DNA of 64,000 nt from Thermoactinospora rubra (GTDB taxonomy: Bacteria; Actinomycetota; Actinomycetes; Streptosporangiales; Streptosporangiaceae). This document shows positions 37,586-46,585 of this stretch, one piece after another; the first letter of the stretch is position 1, and the number at the start of each line of letters is the position of its first letter. Under the pieces are notes generated by a model that did no database searches, had not been told where the DNA came from, and saw only the letters and a list, made by a program, of their open reading frames with translations. The DNA is taken from NCBI RefSeq assembly GCF_002093975.1, contig NZ_KZ084332.1:6579-70578 (forward strand). The letters run 5' to 3'. The position numbers were made by a program, and so were the translations under genes.

Positions 37586-40353
37586 GCACCGCGCTGCGGC
37601 CCAGCGCCGCCGCCATCGCCCAGTACCTGTCGTCGCATCAGCGGGCCCTGACGCTCGACGAGCGGCGGCGCGTGGTGCTGCTGCGTGCCGTACCCGAATG
37701 GAACGGGGCGGCCGAGCTTGACTTCGGAGACGGCCGGCGTGCCCGGGTGGCGGCGGCGCCGTCGCCGCTCGCCGTGCACGAGCTGATCCTCGACCATCTG
37801 GCGCGCGACGGGGAACCCAGGGTCCTGGTGCTGCTGACCGACCGCGAGCAGCCCGAACTCGACCCCGCGATCCTGGCCCGCGGGGCGTTCAGGCAGCGCA
37901 TCCTCGCCGTCGACACGCTCGACGTGGTCAAGCAGGCCTTCGGCGCCGAGCAGGTGGACCCGCGCCTGCGTGCGGACGCCTGGGCGATCGAGGCGCTGCT
38001 GGACGCGGCTCCGCCGGGCGGCTGGCCGCGCCTCGGCGGCGGGATGCTGTCGCGGGCCACGGCGCTCACTCTGCTGGCGCAGCGCCGCCTCGGGCTCGAC
38101 CCCGGCGACGGGCTCGACATCAACACGCTGCTTCGCTGGACGATGGACCCCGGCGGCCCGGCGCGGCTGCTGAGCCTGCGCCAGCCGGAGCGGGCCGGGC
38201 TGGTGGCGTTCCTCGGCGCGGACGATCGGGCCGCGCGAGCGTTGTTCGCGCTGGTCACCGCCGGCCACGGGCCGGACGCTGTCGCCTTCGGGCTGGTCGG
38301 CGCGGCGCTGTGGACCCACGCTGAGCCGGACGAGGCCACGTATCGGGCGCGTGGACGTGCCGAACGCTGGCTCGGTGAGGAGCCCCCGGCACAGGGCGAA
38401 GCGCTGGACGCGCTCATCGTCGCCTTCGGCGAGGCGTGTGAGCAGTTCGTGCGGACCCTGCTGGCCACGAGCCGCGCCGGCACGGACGAGGAACGGGCGC
38501 GGCAGGCCAGACGGACCGTCGGCGCCGTGCTGGACCGGGCGGCTTCCCTGGCCAGGCAGTTCGGCGCCGAGCGTGCCGTGGCCGCCAGTCCCGTCCTCGG
38601 CGCGGGGCTGGAAGCCCGGTTCGCGGCGGCCGGCCGTACTCTGGTGGCCGGAACACCCGGCGAGATCGCCGAAGCGGTTCGTGCTCTGGAGGAGCACCAG
38701 TTCGCCGCCGACCGGGACGTCCGGATCAGGATCGAGCGGGTCCGGATGGCGCAGCGGCTCGCCCGCTGGCTGGCCGGCAACCCCTCGACCGAGGCCGGCA
38801 CGGTGGCCGCGGGGATCGAGCGGCACATCGCCGAGACCGGCTGGGTCGATCAGGCCCTGGAGCACCTGGAAGCGGGCGGCGATCCGGAGCCGGAACTGAG
38901 GCGCGCCTATGACGCGCTGGCGAGCCGGGTCAGGGAGCGGCGGCGGGCTCTGGACGAGTCCTTCGCCAGGCAGCTGGCGGCCGGGACGGACCCGGGCGGC
39001 ATGCCGACCGTCGAGTCGTTCCTGAGCCGCGTGGTCAAGCCGCTGATCGTGGCCAGGACAGGCAGGAGGTTGCTCCTGCTGGTCCTGGACGGCATGAGCG
39101 CGGCGATCGCCACCGAGCTCGGTGAGGAGCTGCGCGGGCATTGGGCGGAATACGACCCGCTGCCCGCCGAGGGCATGCCGCGGCGACGTGCCATGGCGGC
39201 CGCTCTGCCGACGGTGACCGCGGTCTCCCGGACCTCGCTGCTGGCGGGAAGGCTCATGAAGGGCACCGACGCGGATGAGAAGCGCCTGTTTCCCGCACAC
39301 CCGTGCTGGCGTGGCGCACCGGCAGCCGTCTTCCACAAGGGCGGTGTGCGCAGCGAGAGTGCCGGCGCCGTCTTCGGCCCCGAGCTGGCCGATGCGCTGG
39401 CCGACGAGCGGACCCATGTCGCCGTCGTGCTGAACACCATCGACGACCGGCTGGCCAAGGAGCAGAAGCGAGGCGACGGCACATGGCGGGTGGACGAGAT
39501 CGGCGGCCTGCGTGAGCTGCTCCGCGTCGCCGCCGAGCAGGGCATGGCGGTGATCCTGGTCAGCGACCACGGTCATGTCGTGGACCGGCACGGCGTGAAG
39601 GTCGCGGGCGAGGGGATCGAGTCGGCACGACACCGGCTGCCCGGAGGACCGCTGGCGGCGACCGAGGTCAGGCTTTCCGGTCCCCGGGTGGTCTGGCCGG
39701 AACCGGGCGCCGAGATCGTCGCGCTCTGGGACGCCGACTCCCGCTACACCGCGCAGAAGGCCGGCTATCACGGCGGCGCCGCCCTGGCCGAGGTCTGCGT
39801 CCCCATCCTGGCCCTGCTGCCGTTCGGCGCGGAACCCCCCAAGGGCTGGCGGGAACTCGGTGACCAGCGTCCCCCCTGGTGGATCCGCGATCAGGCGGCC
39901 GCTCTCCCCGCGCCGGACAAGCCGAGCAGACCGAGCAAGCCGGCCAAGCGCGGCCAGGCACGGGCGGACAGGGGCGAAGCCCTGTTCGACGTGGTCCTCA
40001 CCCCGGGCGAGGACGCCCTGCTGACGCCCGGCCTCCGCACTGCCGGCGACGCCCTCGTGGACGCCCTGCTGGCCTCTCCGATCTTCCAGGCCCAGCTTGA
40101 GGCGATGGCGCGCAAACCCGCCATGGCCAAGGTGGAGCAGGCGATCCGGGTACTGCTCGACGCGGGGACGCTTCCGGTCACCGCCCTGGCGCAGCGCGTC
40201 GGGGAATCCGTCACCCGGGCGGACGGCTTCGCCGCCGTGCTCCGGCAGGTGCTCAACTACGACGGCGTCCAGGTCCTGGAGACCCTTCCCGACGGCCGGA
40301 CATTGCGTTTGAACACCACGCTGCTGCGTGAGCAGTTCGAGCTGGGACACTGA
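37582..40353 (+). CDS. pglZ: PglZ: BREX alkaline-phosphatase-superfamily protein
   Basis: 923 residues from GTG 37582, overlapping the pglY stop (GTGA). The N-terminal half is alpha-helical. The PglZ domain begins near residue 490 with [11 protein letters not shown] (metal-binding Asp), and the second metal site [11 protein letters not shown] is near 659. These are the alkaline-phosphatase-fold metal residues. PglZ is the hallmark BREX protein, present in every subtype. A Lys/Pro-rich linker (about residue 775) leads to a C-terminal helical domain (about 790-923). Confidence 0.93.
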   Translation: MSTALRPSAAAIAQYLSSHQRALTLDERRRVVLLRAVPEWNGAAELDFGDGRRARVAAAPSPLAVHELILDHLARDGEPRVLVLLTDREQPELDPAILARGAFRQRILAVDTLDVVKQAFGAEQVDPRLRADAWAIEALLDAAPPGGWPRLGGGMLSRATALTLLAQRRLGLDPGDGLDINTLLRWTMDPGGPARLLSLRQPERAGLVAFLGADDRAARALFALVTAGHGPDAVAFGLVGAALWTHAEPDEATYRARGRAERWLGEEPPAQGEALDALIVAFGEACEQFVRTLLATSRAGTDEERARQARRTVGAVLDRAASLARQFGAERAVAASPVLGAGLEARFAAAGRTLVAGTPGEIAEAVRALEEHQFAADRDVRIRIERVRMAQRLARWLAGNPSTEAGTVAAGIERHIAETGWVDQALEHLEAGGDPEPELRRAYDALASRVRERRRALDESFARQLAAGTDPGGMPTVESFLSRVVKPLIVARTGRRLLLLVLDGMSAAIATELGEELRGHWAEYDPLPAEGMPRRRAMAAALPTVTAVSRTSLLAGRLMKGTDADEKRLFPAHPCWRGAPAAVFHKGGVRSESAGAVFGPELADALADERTHVAVVLNTIDDRLAKEQKRGDGTWRVDEIGGLRELLRVAAEQGMAVILVSDHGHVVDRHGVKVAGEGIESARHRLPGGPLAATEVRLSGPRVVWPEPGAEIVALWDADSRYTAQKAGYHGGAALAEVCVPILALLPFGAEPPKGWRELGDQRPPWWIRDQAAALPAPDKPSRPSKPAKRGQARADRGEALFDVVLTPGEDALLTPGLRTAGDALVDALLASPIFQAQLEAMARKPAMAKVEQAIRVLLDAGTLPVTALAQRVGESVTRADGFAAVLRQVLNYDGVQVLETLPDGRTLRLNTTLLREQFELGH

Positions 40354-40357
40354 CGAG

Positions 40358-41671
40358 GTGAGCTTGCCCAGATCCACCCAGGTCAGCGCCGCGAGACGGC
40401 GAGCCGTGATCGACGCGCTGCGGCGCGGAGCCGTACCGGAAAGCGGTCTTGACCTGCTCGCCACCGGGCTGGACCGGTTCGAGGCGGCTCTCGACGACGA
40501 ACTGGACACGGTCGCGGCGGGCGGGTCGGTGTTCAAGGCGGTGAGGGGAGAGTACGGCTCGGGCAAGACGTTCTTCGCCCGATGGCTCGGCGAACGGGCC
40601 AAACGGCGGAACTTCGCCGTCGCGGAGATCCAGATCTCGGAGACGGAGACCCCGCTGCACCGGTTGGAGACCGTCTACCGGCGGCTGACGGAACGGCTCA
40701 CCACCGCCAGCTTCCCGCCCAGCGCGCTCAGGCCCGTCGTGGACGCCTGGTTCTACGCGCTGGAGGAGGACGCGCTCGCCGCCGGGGCGAGCGCCGAGGA
40801 CCTGCAGGCGGAGGTGGAGCGGCTGCTCGCCGCCCGGCTCGCCGAGGTGTCGCGGCATGCGCCGTCCTTCGCCGCCGCGTTGCGCGGGTATCGGGCGGCG
40901 CTGCTCGCCGGGGACGAGGCCACGGCCGCGTCGGTGCTGGCCTGGCTGGGCGGGCAGCCGCACGTCGCTGCGGCGGCGCGGCGATCCGCCGGGGTCCGCG
41001 GCGATCTCGACCACTTCGGGGCACTCGGCTTCCTCCAGGGGTTGCTCACCGTGCTGCGCGACAGCGGGCACCCGGGGCTGCTCGTCGTGCTGGACGAGGT
41101 CGAGACGTTGCAGCGGGTCCGCTCGGATTCCCGCGACAAGGCACTGAACGCCCTGCGCCAACTCGTCGACGAGGTACACGCCGGACGGTTCCCGGGGCTC
41201 TATCTGATGATCACCGGGACGCCGGCGTTCTACGACGGGCAGCAGGGCGTGCAGCGGCTGGCTCCGCTGGCGCAGCGGCTGGCCACCGACTTCAGCACCG
41301 ATCCCCGCTTCGACAACCCGCGTGCGGTCCAGCTCCGCCTGCCCGGGTTCACCTTCGACTCGCTCGTGGCGCTCGGCGTGACGATCCGGGACCTGTACGC
41401 CACCGGCGCGTCGGAGCGGGTCACGAAAATCGCCGACGACGCCTACGTCGCCGACCTCGCCCGCGCCGTGGCCGGCGCGCTTGGCGGGAAGGCAGGAGTG
41501 GCGCCGCGGCTGTTCCTGAAGAAGCTCGTCGGCGACGTGCTCGACCGGATCGACCAGTTCGAGGACTTCGACCCCCGGCAGCACTACCGCCTCACCCTCT
41601 GCGAGGCAGAACTGACCGAGACGGAACGGAACCTCGCCGCCTCCGCCGACGACGTCGACCTGGACCTGTGA
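40358..41671 (+). CDS. brxD: BrxD: BREX type 2 ATP-binding protein
   Basis: 437 residues from GTG 40358, four bases after the pglZ stop. The P-loop is GEYGSGKTF near residue 64 and Walker B is LLVVLDEVE near 243, in the arrangement of the BREX-2-specific ATPase BrxD. Its stop overlaps the helicase start by one base (TGATG). BrxD and BrxHI together distinguish type 2 from type 1 BREX, which has BrxA, BrxB and BrxL instead. Confidence 0.92.
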   Translation: MSLPRSTQVSAARRRAVIDALRRGAVPESGLDLLATGLDRFEAALDDELDTVAAGGSVFKAVRGEYGSGKTFFARWLGERAKRRNFAVAEIQISETETPLHRLETVYRRLTERLTTASFPPSALRPVVDAWFYALEEDALAAGASAEDLQAEVERLLAARLAEVSRHAPSFAAALRGYRAALLAGDEATAASVLAWLGGQPHVAAAARRSAGVRGDLDHFGALGFLQGLLTVLRDSGHPGLLVVLDEVETLQRVRSDSRDKALNALRQLVDEVHAGRFPGLYLMITGTPAFYDGQQGVQRLAPLAQRLATDFSTDPRFDNPRAVQLRLPGFTFDSLVALGVTIRDLYATGASERVTKIADDAYVADLARAVAGALGGKAGVAPRLFLKKLVGDVLDRIDQFEDFDPRQHYRLTLCEAELTETERNLAASADDVDLDL

Positions 41672-43773
41672 TGCCCGATCCCGTGGAGCGGCTCGACCCG
41701 GTCGTGCTCCACCACATCGTCAACACGCTCGGCTGGCCGGACCTGCGGCCGATGCAACGGGCGGCGATCGAGCCGCTGATGAACGGCGAGGACGCGATCG
41801 TGCTGGCCCAGACAGCGGGCGGCAAGACCGAGGCGGCCTGTTTCCCGCTGTTGTCCAGGATGGCCGCTCAGCACTGGACGGGCACCTCCGTCCTCTACAT
41901 CTGCCCGCTCAAGGCGTTGCTCAACAATCTGGTGGCCAGGATCGACTCCTACGCCCAGTGGCTGGGGCGACGGGCCGCCCTCTGGCACGGCGACGTCCCC
42001 CCGTCACAACGGCGGTGGATCGGGAACAACTCGCCGGACCTGCTGCTCACCACGCCCGAATCGCTCGAGGCGATGCTGATCAGCGCGAAGACCGATCACG
42101 AGCACCTGCTGGGGCGGGTGCGGGCCGTCGTCGTCGACGAGGTCCACGCCTTCGCGGGCGATGACAGGGGCTGGCACCTGCTCGCCGTACTGGAACGGCT
42201 TGAGCGCCTGGCCGGGCGCCGGATCCAGCGCGTCGGGCTGTCGGCGACCGTGGGGAATCCCCGGCAGATGCTCACATGGCTGCAAGGGTCCTCGGCGGGG
42301 AAGGCCGTCGGCCGCGTCATCACGGCCGATCAGGATGCCGCGCCCGCCGCGGAGGTCGAGCTTGACTACGTCGGCTCCCTCGACAACGCGGCCAAGCTGA
42401 TCGCGGCTCTCCACCGGGGTGACAAGCGCCTGGTGTTCTGCGACTCCCGCCGGCAGGCCGAGCATCTGGGCGCCGCGCTGCGTGCGCGTGAGGTGAACGT
42501 GTTCGTCTCCCACGCCTCCCTCTCCGCGCAGGAGCGTGCCCGGTCGGAGCAGGCGTTCGCGCAGGCGCGGGATTGCGTCATCGTCTCGACCTCCACGTTG
42601 GAACTCGGCATCGACGTAGGGGACCTGGACCGGGTGATCCAGATCGACGCGCCCCGCACCGTGGCCTCGTTCCTGCAGCGGATCGGGCGCACCGGACGGC
42701 GCTCCGGCAGTTCGCGTAACTGCCTCTTCCTGGCCACGGGAAAACAGTCACTGCTCCAGGCGGCGGGGCTGTTGCTGTTGTGGAGCCGCGGCTGGGTGGA
42801 GCAGGTGAGCCCGCCCCCCGAGCCACGCCATCTGGTCGCCCAGCAGGTGCTGGCCGTCACGCTCCAGCGGCACGCCGTGGGGGATCGGCTCTGGCACCGG
42901 GAATGGAACGGGCTGGCGCCCTTCGACCGCTCGGCTGCCCCCATCCTGCGGCACCTGGTGGAGCAGGGGTTCCTCGACCAGGACGGCGGGTTGCTGTTCA
43001 TCGGCCCGCAGGCCGAGCGCCGGTTCGGACGCCGGCACTTCATGGAACTCACGGCTTCCTTCACCGCGCCGCCGCAGTTCACCGTCCTGGCGGGACGCCG
43101 CGAGGTGGGACTTGCCGACGCCTCCGTGCTGACCGAGGAGCGTCGGGGACCCCGGCTGCTGTTGCTGGGCGGGCGGAGCTGGCGCGTGACCTACATCGAC
43201 TGGACGCGCAGGCGGGTCTTCGTCGAACCCGCGGACCGGGGCGGCGTGGCCAAATGGACCGCTTCCGGGATCGCCGGCCTGTCCTTCTCTCTCACCCGCG
43301 CGATGCGTGACGTGCTGCTGGGTGCCGATCCGCCCGTTTCGCTGACCCGCCGGGCACGGGCAGCCCTCGCGGAGTGGCGCGAGGAGGAGGCCTGCCGCCT
43401 CGTCCACCCCGGGGGAACCCTCGTGACACGCTCCGGCGACGACGTCCGTTGGTGGACGTGGGCCGGGTACCGCGCCAACGCGACCCTGGCCGCGACCTTG
43501 TCCTCGGTGGCCGACCCGGTTCAGCGGCCCACCGACCTCTACGTGCGGCTGCGCGAGGACCTCACCGTCGGCCGGTGGCGAACGGCCTTGGCGGACGCGG
43601 GCGACGGCCGGCCGCTCGTCCTGCCCGACGTCGATCCCCGAGCCGTCCACGGCCTCAAGTTCGCGGCCGTCCTTCCCGAACGGCTGGCCATGGCGACGGT
43701 CGCCGCCCGGCTGGCGGACTTCGAGGGGGCGCGGGCGGCGTTGCGTGATCCTGTTCACGTGCGGCTCAGCTGA
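41671..43773 (+). CDS. brxHI: BrxHI: BREX type 2 Lhr-like DEAD/DEAH helicase
   Basis: 700 residues from ATG 41671. Superfamily 2 motifs are complete: Q-motif region LRPMQRAAI, Walker A TAGGKTEAA (about 47), DEVH box VVVDEVHAF (about 153), motif III SATVGN, and motif VI QRIGRTGRRSG (about 336). A winged-helix and Lhr-like C-terminal region follows. It closes the BREX operon. The gap to the Wadjet genes is 114 bases and holds a 12-bp palindrome, TGCCATATGGCA, at 43791-43802. Confidence 0.92.
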   Translation: MPDPVERLDPVVLHHIVNTLGWPDLRPMQRAAIEPLMNGEDAIVLAQTAGGKTEAACFPLLSRMAAQHWTGTSVLYICPLKALLNNLVARIDSYAQWLGRRAALWHGDVPPSQRRWIGNNSPDLLLTTPESLEAMLISAKTDHEHLLGRVRAVVVDEVHAFAGDDRGWHLLAVLERLERLAGRRIQRVGLSATVGNPRQMLTWLQGSSAGKAVGRVITADQDAAPAAEVELDYVGSLDNAAKLIAALHRGDKRLVFCDSRRQAEHLGAALRAREVNVFVSHASLSAQERARSEQAFAQARDCVIVSTSTLELGIDVGDLDRVIQIDAPRTVASFLQRIGRTGRRSGSSRNCLFLATGKQSLLQAAGLLLLWSRGWVEQVSPPPEPRHLVAQQVLAVTLQRHAVGDRLWHREWNGLAPFDRSAAPILRHLVEQGFLDQDGGLLFIGPQAERRFGRRHFMELTASFTAPPQFTVLAGRREVGLADASVLTEERRGPRLLLLGGRSWRVTYIDWTRRRVFVEPADRGGVAKWTASGIAGLSFSLTRAMRDVLLGADPPVSLTRRARAALAEWREEEACRLVHPGGTLVTRSGDDVRWWTWAGYRANATLAATLSSVADPVQRPTDLYVRLREDLTVGRWRTALADAGDGRPLVLPDVDPRAVHGLKFAAVLPERLAMATVAARLADFEGARAALRDPVHVRLS

Positions 43774-43790
43774 CGACCGCCTGCCGAGCC

Positions 43791-43802
43791 TGCCATATGG
43801 CA
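43791..43802. promoter_or_regulatory. 12-bp palindrome between BREX and Wadjet operons
   Basis: TGCCATATGGCA is a perfect palindrome 86 bases before jetA in an otherwise AT-poor region. A CATAAT hexamer at 43871-43876 could act as -10, which would give a very short leader for jetA, whose ATG has no clear ribosome site. Regulatory meaning is inferred from position only. Confidence 0.3.
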
Positions 43803-43887
43803 CCGGCACTTTTCCGTGATTTCGGGCTTGCGTGCTGGCCGGTGCGTACCGTGGGCAAGGATGTGACCGCCATAATGGCGTGTTGTC

Positions 43888-45399
43888 ATGTCGCATCCGC
43901 GTACACAGGTCTTCGCGCACCTCAGCACTCCCACCGCTCCGCTGTACCGCCGTGTCATGGCCGTCTTCATGGCCAACAAGCGGCGGTTCGTGGTGCATCT
44001 CCGGCCGGAGGACGTGGCCGAGGCCCTGCGCGGCGACGGCGGCGAGCCCGTCACCCAGGAGCAGGTCGACGCGGCGCTGAGCAGCCTGCGCGACTGGGGG
44101 AACCTGCGGGCCGACCCCGACACCGGACGGGTCACCACGGTCGAGGACTTCTACCGGGCACGCTTCCTGTACCAGCTCAGCAAGGACGGCGAGGCGGCCG
44201 AACGGGCGCTGGAGGTCTTCGAGCAGGAGCTGGGGCGCAGGGGCGAGCTGCAGGCGGTGGCGCTGGAGGACATCCGGGTCCGGCTGCACGCGCTGGCCGG
44301 CGTGGGCGAGCGGCCCGACCCGGCGATCGTCCACAACCTGCTGCTGGAGGTCATGAGCAGGCTCGACAGCCTGGCGGCCAACGCCATCGCGTTCATGGGC
44401 GGCCTGCAGCGCACCATCGACCTGCAGGACATCGAGGAGGAGGCGTTCCTCGCCTACAAGGACAGGCTGATCTCCTATCTGGAGCGGTTCGTCTCCGAGC
44501 TGGTCGTCAAGGCCTTCGACATCGCCGAGAAGATCCGCGGCCTGGAGAGGGTCGACGAACTGCTCAGGCTCGCCGCCGAGCGGGAGACGGCCGATGCGGC
44601 GCCGGGCGAGGAGGACGACCGGCCGGCGCTGGAGTCCAAGCTGGCCGAGTGGCGCGACCGCTGGTCGGGCCTGCGGTCGTGGTTCGTCGGCGACCGCGCG
44701 CATCCGTGCCAGGCGGACCTGCTGCGCACGCGGGCCCGGCAGGCCATCCCCGACCTGCTGGCGACGATCAGCGTGCTGCACGAGCGCAGAGCCGGACGCA
44801 GTGACCGCTCCGCCGACTTCCGGACCCTCGCCCGCTGGTTCGCCCAGTGCCCGAGCGACGCCGACGCCCACCGGCTGTGGCGGGCCGCCTTCGGGCTGAC
44901 CTCCGCCCGGCACCTGACCGTGGAGACCGAGCCGGCCGAGGACGTGCCCGCCGCCACGAGCTGGCTGGAGGCCCCGCAGGCGGAGATCTCGGTACGGCTG
45001 CGCGCCACCGGCAGCTACACCAGGCGCGGCGCCCCCAGCAAGGTCGTGGACCGCAGCGCGCAACGCGAGCGGCTGGCGGCGTTCGTGGCCGCCGAACGCG
45101 AGCAGGCGGAGCTGGCACGCAAGCGGCTGGCCACCGGCCGTCCCGTGCTGCTCAGCGAGCTCGGCGAGCTGGACCCCGCGGAGTTCCGGCTGTTCCTGCG
45201 GCTGCTCGGCGAGGCCCTGGCCCTGGGCCCGGGCGAGGTGACCACCAGGACGGCCGACGGCGCCCTGGAGATCCGCCTGCGGCCGGTGGACGGGTACGCC
45301 GAGATCCGTACCGAGGCGGGCGTGCTGCGCGGCCCCGACCACGAGCTTGTGATCACCGATCTGGTGACGCCCAGGGAGGCAGCGGCCCATGGCGGCTGA
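43888..45399 (+). CDS. jetA: JetA of a type II Wadjet system (DUF2397/TIGR02677, kleisin-like)
   Basis: 503 residues. The opening FAHLSTPTAPLYRRVMAVFM followed by VVHLRPEDVAEAL is typical of TIGR02677/DUF2397. In Wadjet complexes JetA is the kleisin-like subunit bridging the SMC-like JetC heads. Helices with repeated Glu/Arg dominate the middle. The ATG at 43888 has no clear Shine-Dalgarno sequence, so it may be nearly leaderless. It overlaps jetB by 11 bases. Wadjet systems cleave small circular DNA and so block plasmid transformation. Confidence 0.92.
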   Translation: MSHPRTQVFAHLSTPTAPLYRRVMAVFMANKRRFVVHLRPEDVAEALRGDGGEPVTQEQVDAALSSLRDWGNLRADPDTGRVTTVEDFYRARFLYQLSKDGEAAERALEVFEQELGRRGELQAVALEDIRVRLHALAGVGERPDPAIVHNLLLEVMSRLDSLAANAIAFMGGLQRTIDLQDIEEEAFLAYKDRLISYLERFVSELVVKAFDIAEKIRGLERVDELLRLAAERETADAAPGEEDDRPALESKLAEWRDRWSGLRSWFVGDRAHPCQADLLRTRARQAIPDLLATISVLHERRAGRSDRSADFRTLARWFAQCPSDADAHRLWRAAFGLTSARHLTVETEPAEDVPAATSWLEAPQAEISVRLRATGSYTRRGAPSKVVDRSAQRERLAAFVAAEREQAELARKRLATGRPVLLSELGELDPAEFRLFLRLLGEALALGPGEVTTRTADGALEIRLRPVDGYAEIRTEAGVLRGPDHELVITDLVTPREAAAHGG

Positions 45400-46585
45400 G
45401 CTGCGCGACTTTCAGGACGCCCAGCGGGAGGACGAGCGCCGCAGGGCGGTACGCGCGCTGCTGCGGCGGCCCCTGCTCACCCCGGGCGACGCCGACTATC
45501 GCCTGGTCCGCAGGCACCAGGGCTGGCTCGCCGACTGGTTCGCCCGCGAGACCGGCTGGACGCTGCACGCCGACACCGCGGTGGCCAGGCTGCGGAAGGT
45601 CCCCGCCCGCCACGCCGACGGCACCAGGGCCGCCCAGGTGAAGGGGAAGGTGCCTTTCAGCCGCCGCCGCTACGTCCTTGCCTGCCTCGCGCTGGCCGCC
45701 CTCGAACGCGCGGAGAGCCAGGTGACGCTGGGCTGGCTGGCCGAGCGGCTGCTGGCCTTCGCCCGCGATCCCGAGCTGGCCGAGGCCGGCATGACCTTCA
45801 CGCTGGGCACCAGGGAGGAACGGGCGGACCTGGCCGCGGTGGCCGGTCTGCTGATCGCCACGGGCGTCCTGGCGAAGGTGGCGGGCGACGAGTCGGCCTA
45901 CGTCAGCGGATCGGGCGACGCCCTCTACGACGTGCACCGCCGGGTGCTGGCCGTCCTGCTCGCCACCCGGCGCGGCCCGTCCACGGTGACGGCCACCGCT
46001 CTGGAGGAGCGGCTGGCCGCGATCACCGAAGAGCTGGTTCCCGACACCGAGGACGGCCACAACCGGATGATCCGCCACTCGCTGACCCGCAGGCTGCTGG
46101 ACGATCCGGTGCTCTACTACCGGGAGCTGACCGAGGCCGAACGTGCCTACCTGGAACGGCAGCGCGGCCCGATGCTCAAGCGGATCACCGAGGCCACCGG
46201 CTTCGTGGCGGAGGTCAGGGCCGAGGGCATCGCGTTGCTGGACCCCACACGCGAGGCCACCGACCTCGGCATGCCGGAGGAGGGCACCGACGGCCACGCC
46301 ACGCTGCTGCTCGCCGAGCACCTGGCCGCGGGGCTGCGCGCCTGCCCCGGCGAGCCGGTCGAGCTGGACGACCTGCGCGCCCACATGGAGCGTACGGCCG
46401 AGCAGTACCGCACGCTGTGGCGCAAGACGGCCACCGTCCCGGAGCTGACCGCGGGCGCCGTGCACCGCCTGGAAGCCCTCGGGCTCATCCGGCTGCGCGG
46501 CACCACGGTCGTCCCCCTGCCCGCGCTGGCCCGTTTCGGCTTCGGCGAACCGGTCATCTCAGGATCGAGGAACAGCGAGACATGA
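45389..46585 (+). CDS. jetB: JetB of a type II Wadjet system (DUF2398/TIGR02678, KITE-like)
   Basis: 398 residues, with the TIGR02678 landmarks RRAVRALLRRPLLTPGD near the N-terminus, FSRRRYVLACLALAALERAE in the middle and DDPVLYYRELTEAERAYLE further on. JetB is the winged-helix (KITE-like) partner of the SMC-kleisin complex. The start lies within the jetA end and the stop overlaps jetC by four bases (ATGA), so subunit ratios should be coupled. Confidence 0.92.
   Translation: MAAELRDFQDAQREDERRRAVRALLRRPLLTPGDADYRLVRRHQGWLADWFARETGWTLHADTAVARLRKVPARHADGTRAAQVKGKVPFSRRRYVLACLALAALERAESQVTLGWLAERLLAFARDPELAEAGMTFTLGTREERADLAAVAGLLIATGVLAKVAGDESAYVSGSGDALYDVHRRVLAVLLATRRGPSTVTATALEERLAAITEELVPDTEDGHNRMIRHSLTRRLLDDPVLYYRELTEAERAYLERQRGPMLKRITEATGFVAEVRAEGIALLDPTREATDLGMPEEGTDGHATLLLAEHLAAGLRACPGEPVELDDLRAHMERTAEQYRTLWRKTATVPELTAGAVHRLEALGLIRLRGTTVVPLPALARFGFGEPVISGSRNSET

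Noticed and set aside
36202..40602. A 1466-residue open frame on the minus strand across pglY/pglZ
   Set aside because: It is antisense to two genes with clear catalytic motifs; its Arg/Ser/Ala-rich translation has no recognisable domain and reflects high GC at third positions.
23990..43773. BREX type 1 assignment
   Set aside because: No brxA, brxB or Lon-like brxL gene is present; PglW, BrxD and BrxHI place it in type 2.
43774..43887. CRISPR repeats or a tRNA in the gap between defence systems, and elsewhere in the window
   Set aside because: No regularly spaced repeats and no cloverleaf-like sequence were seen here or in any other gap; detection by eye could miss a divergent tRNA.
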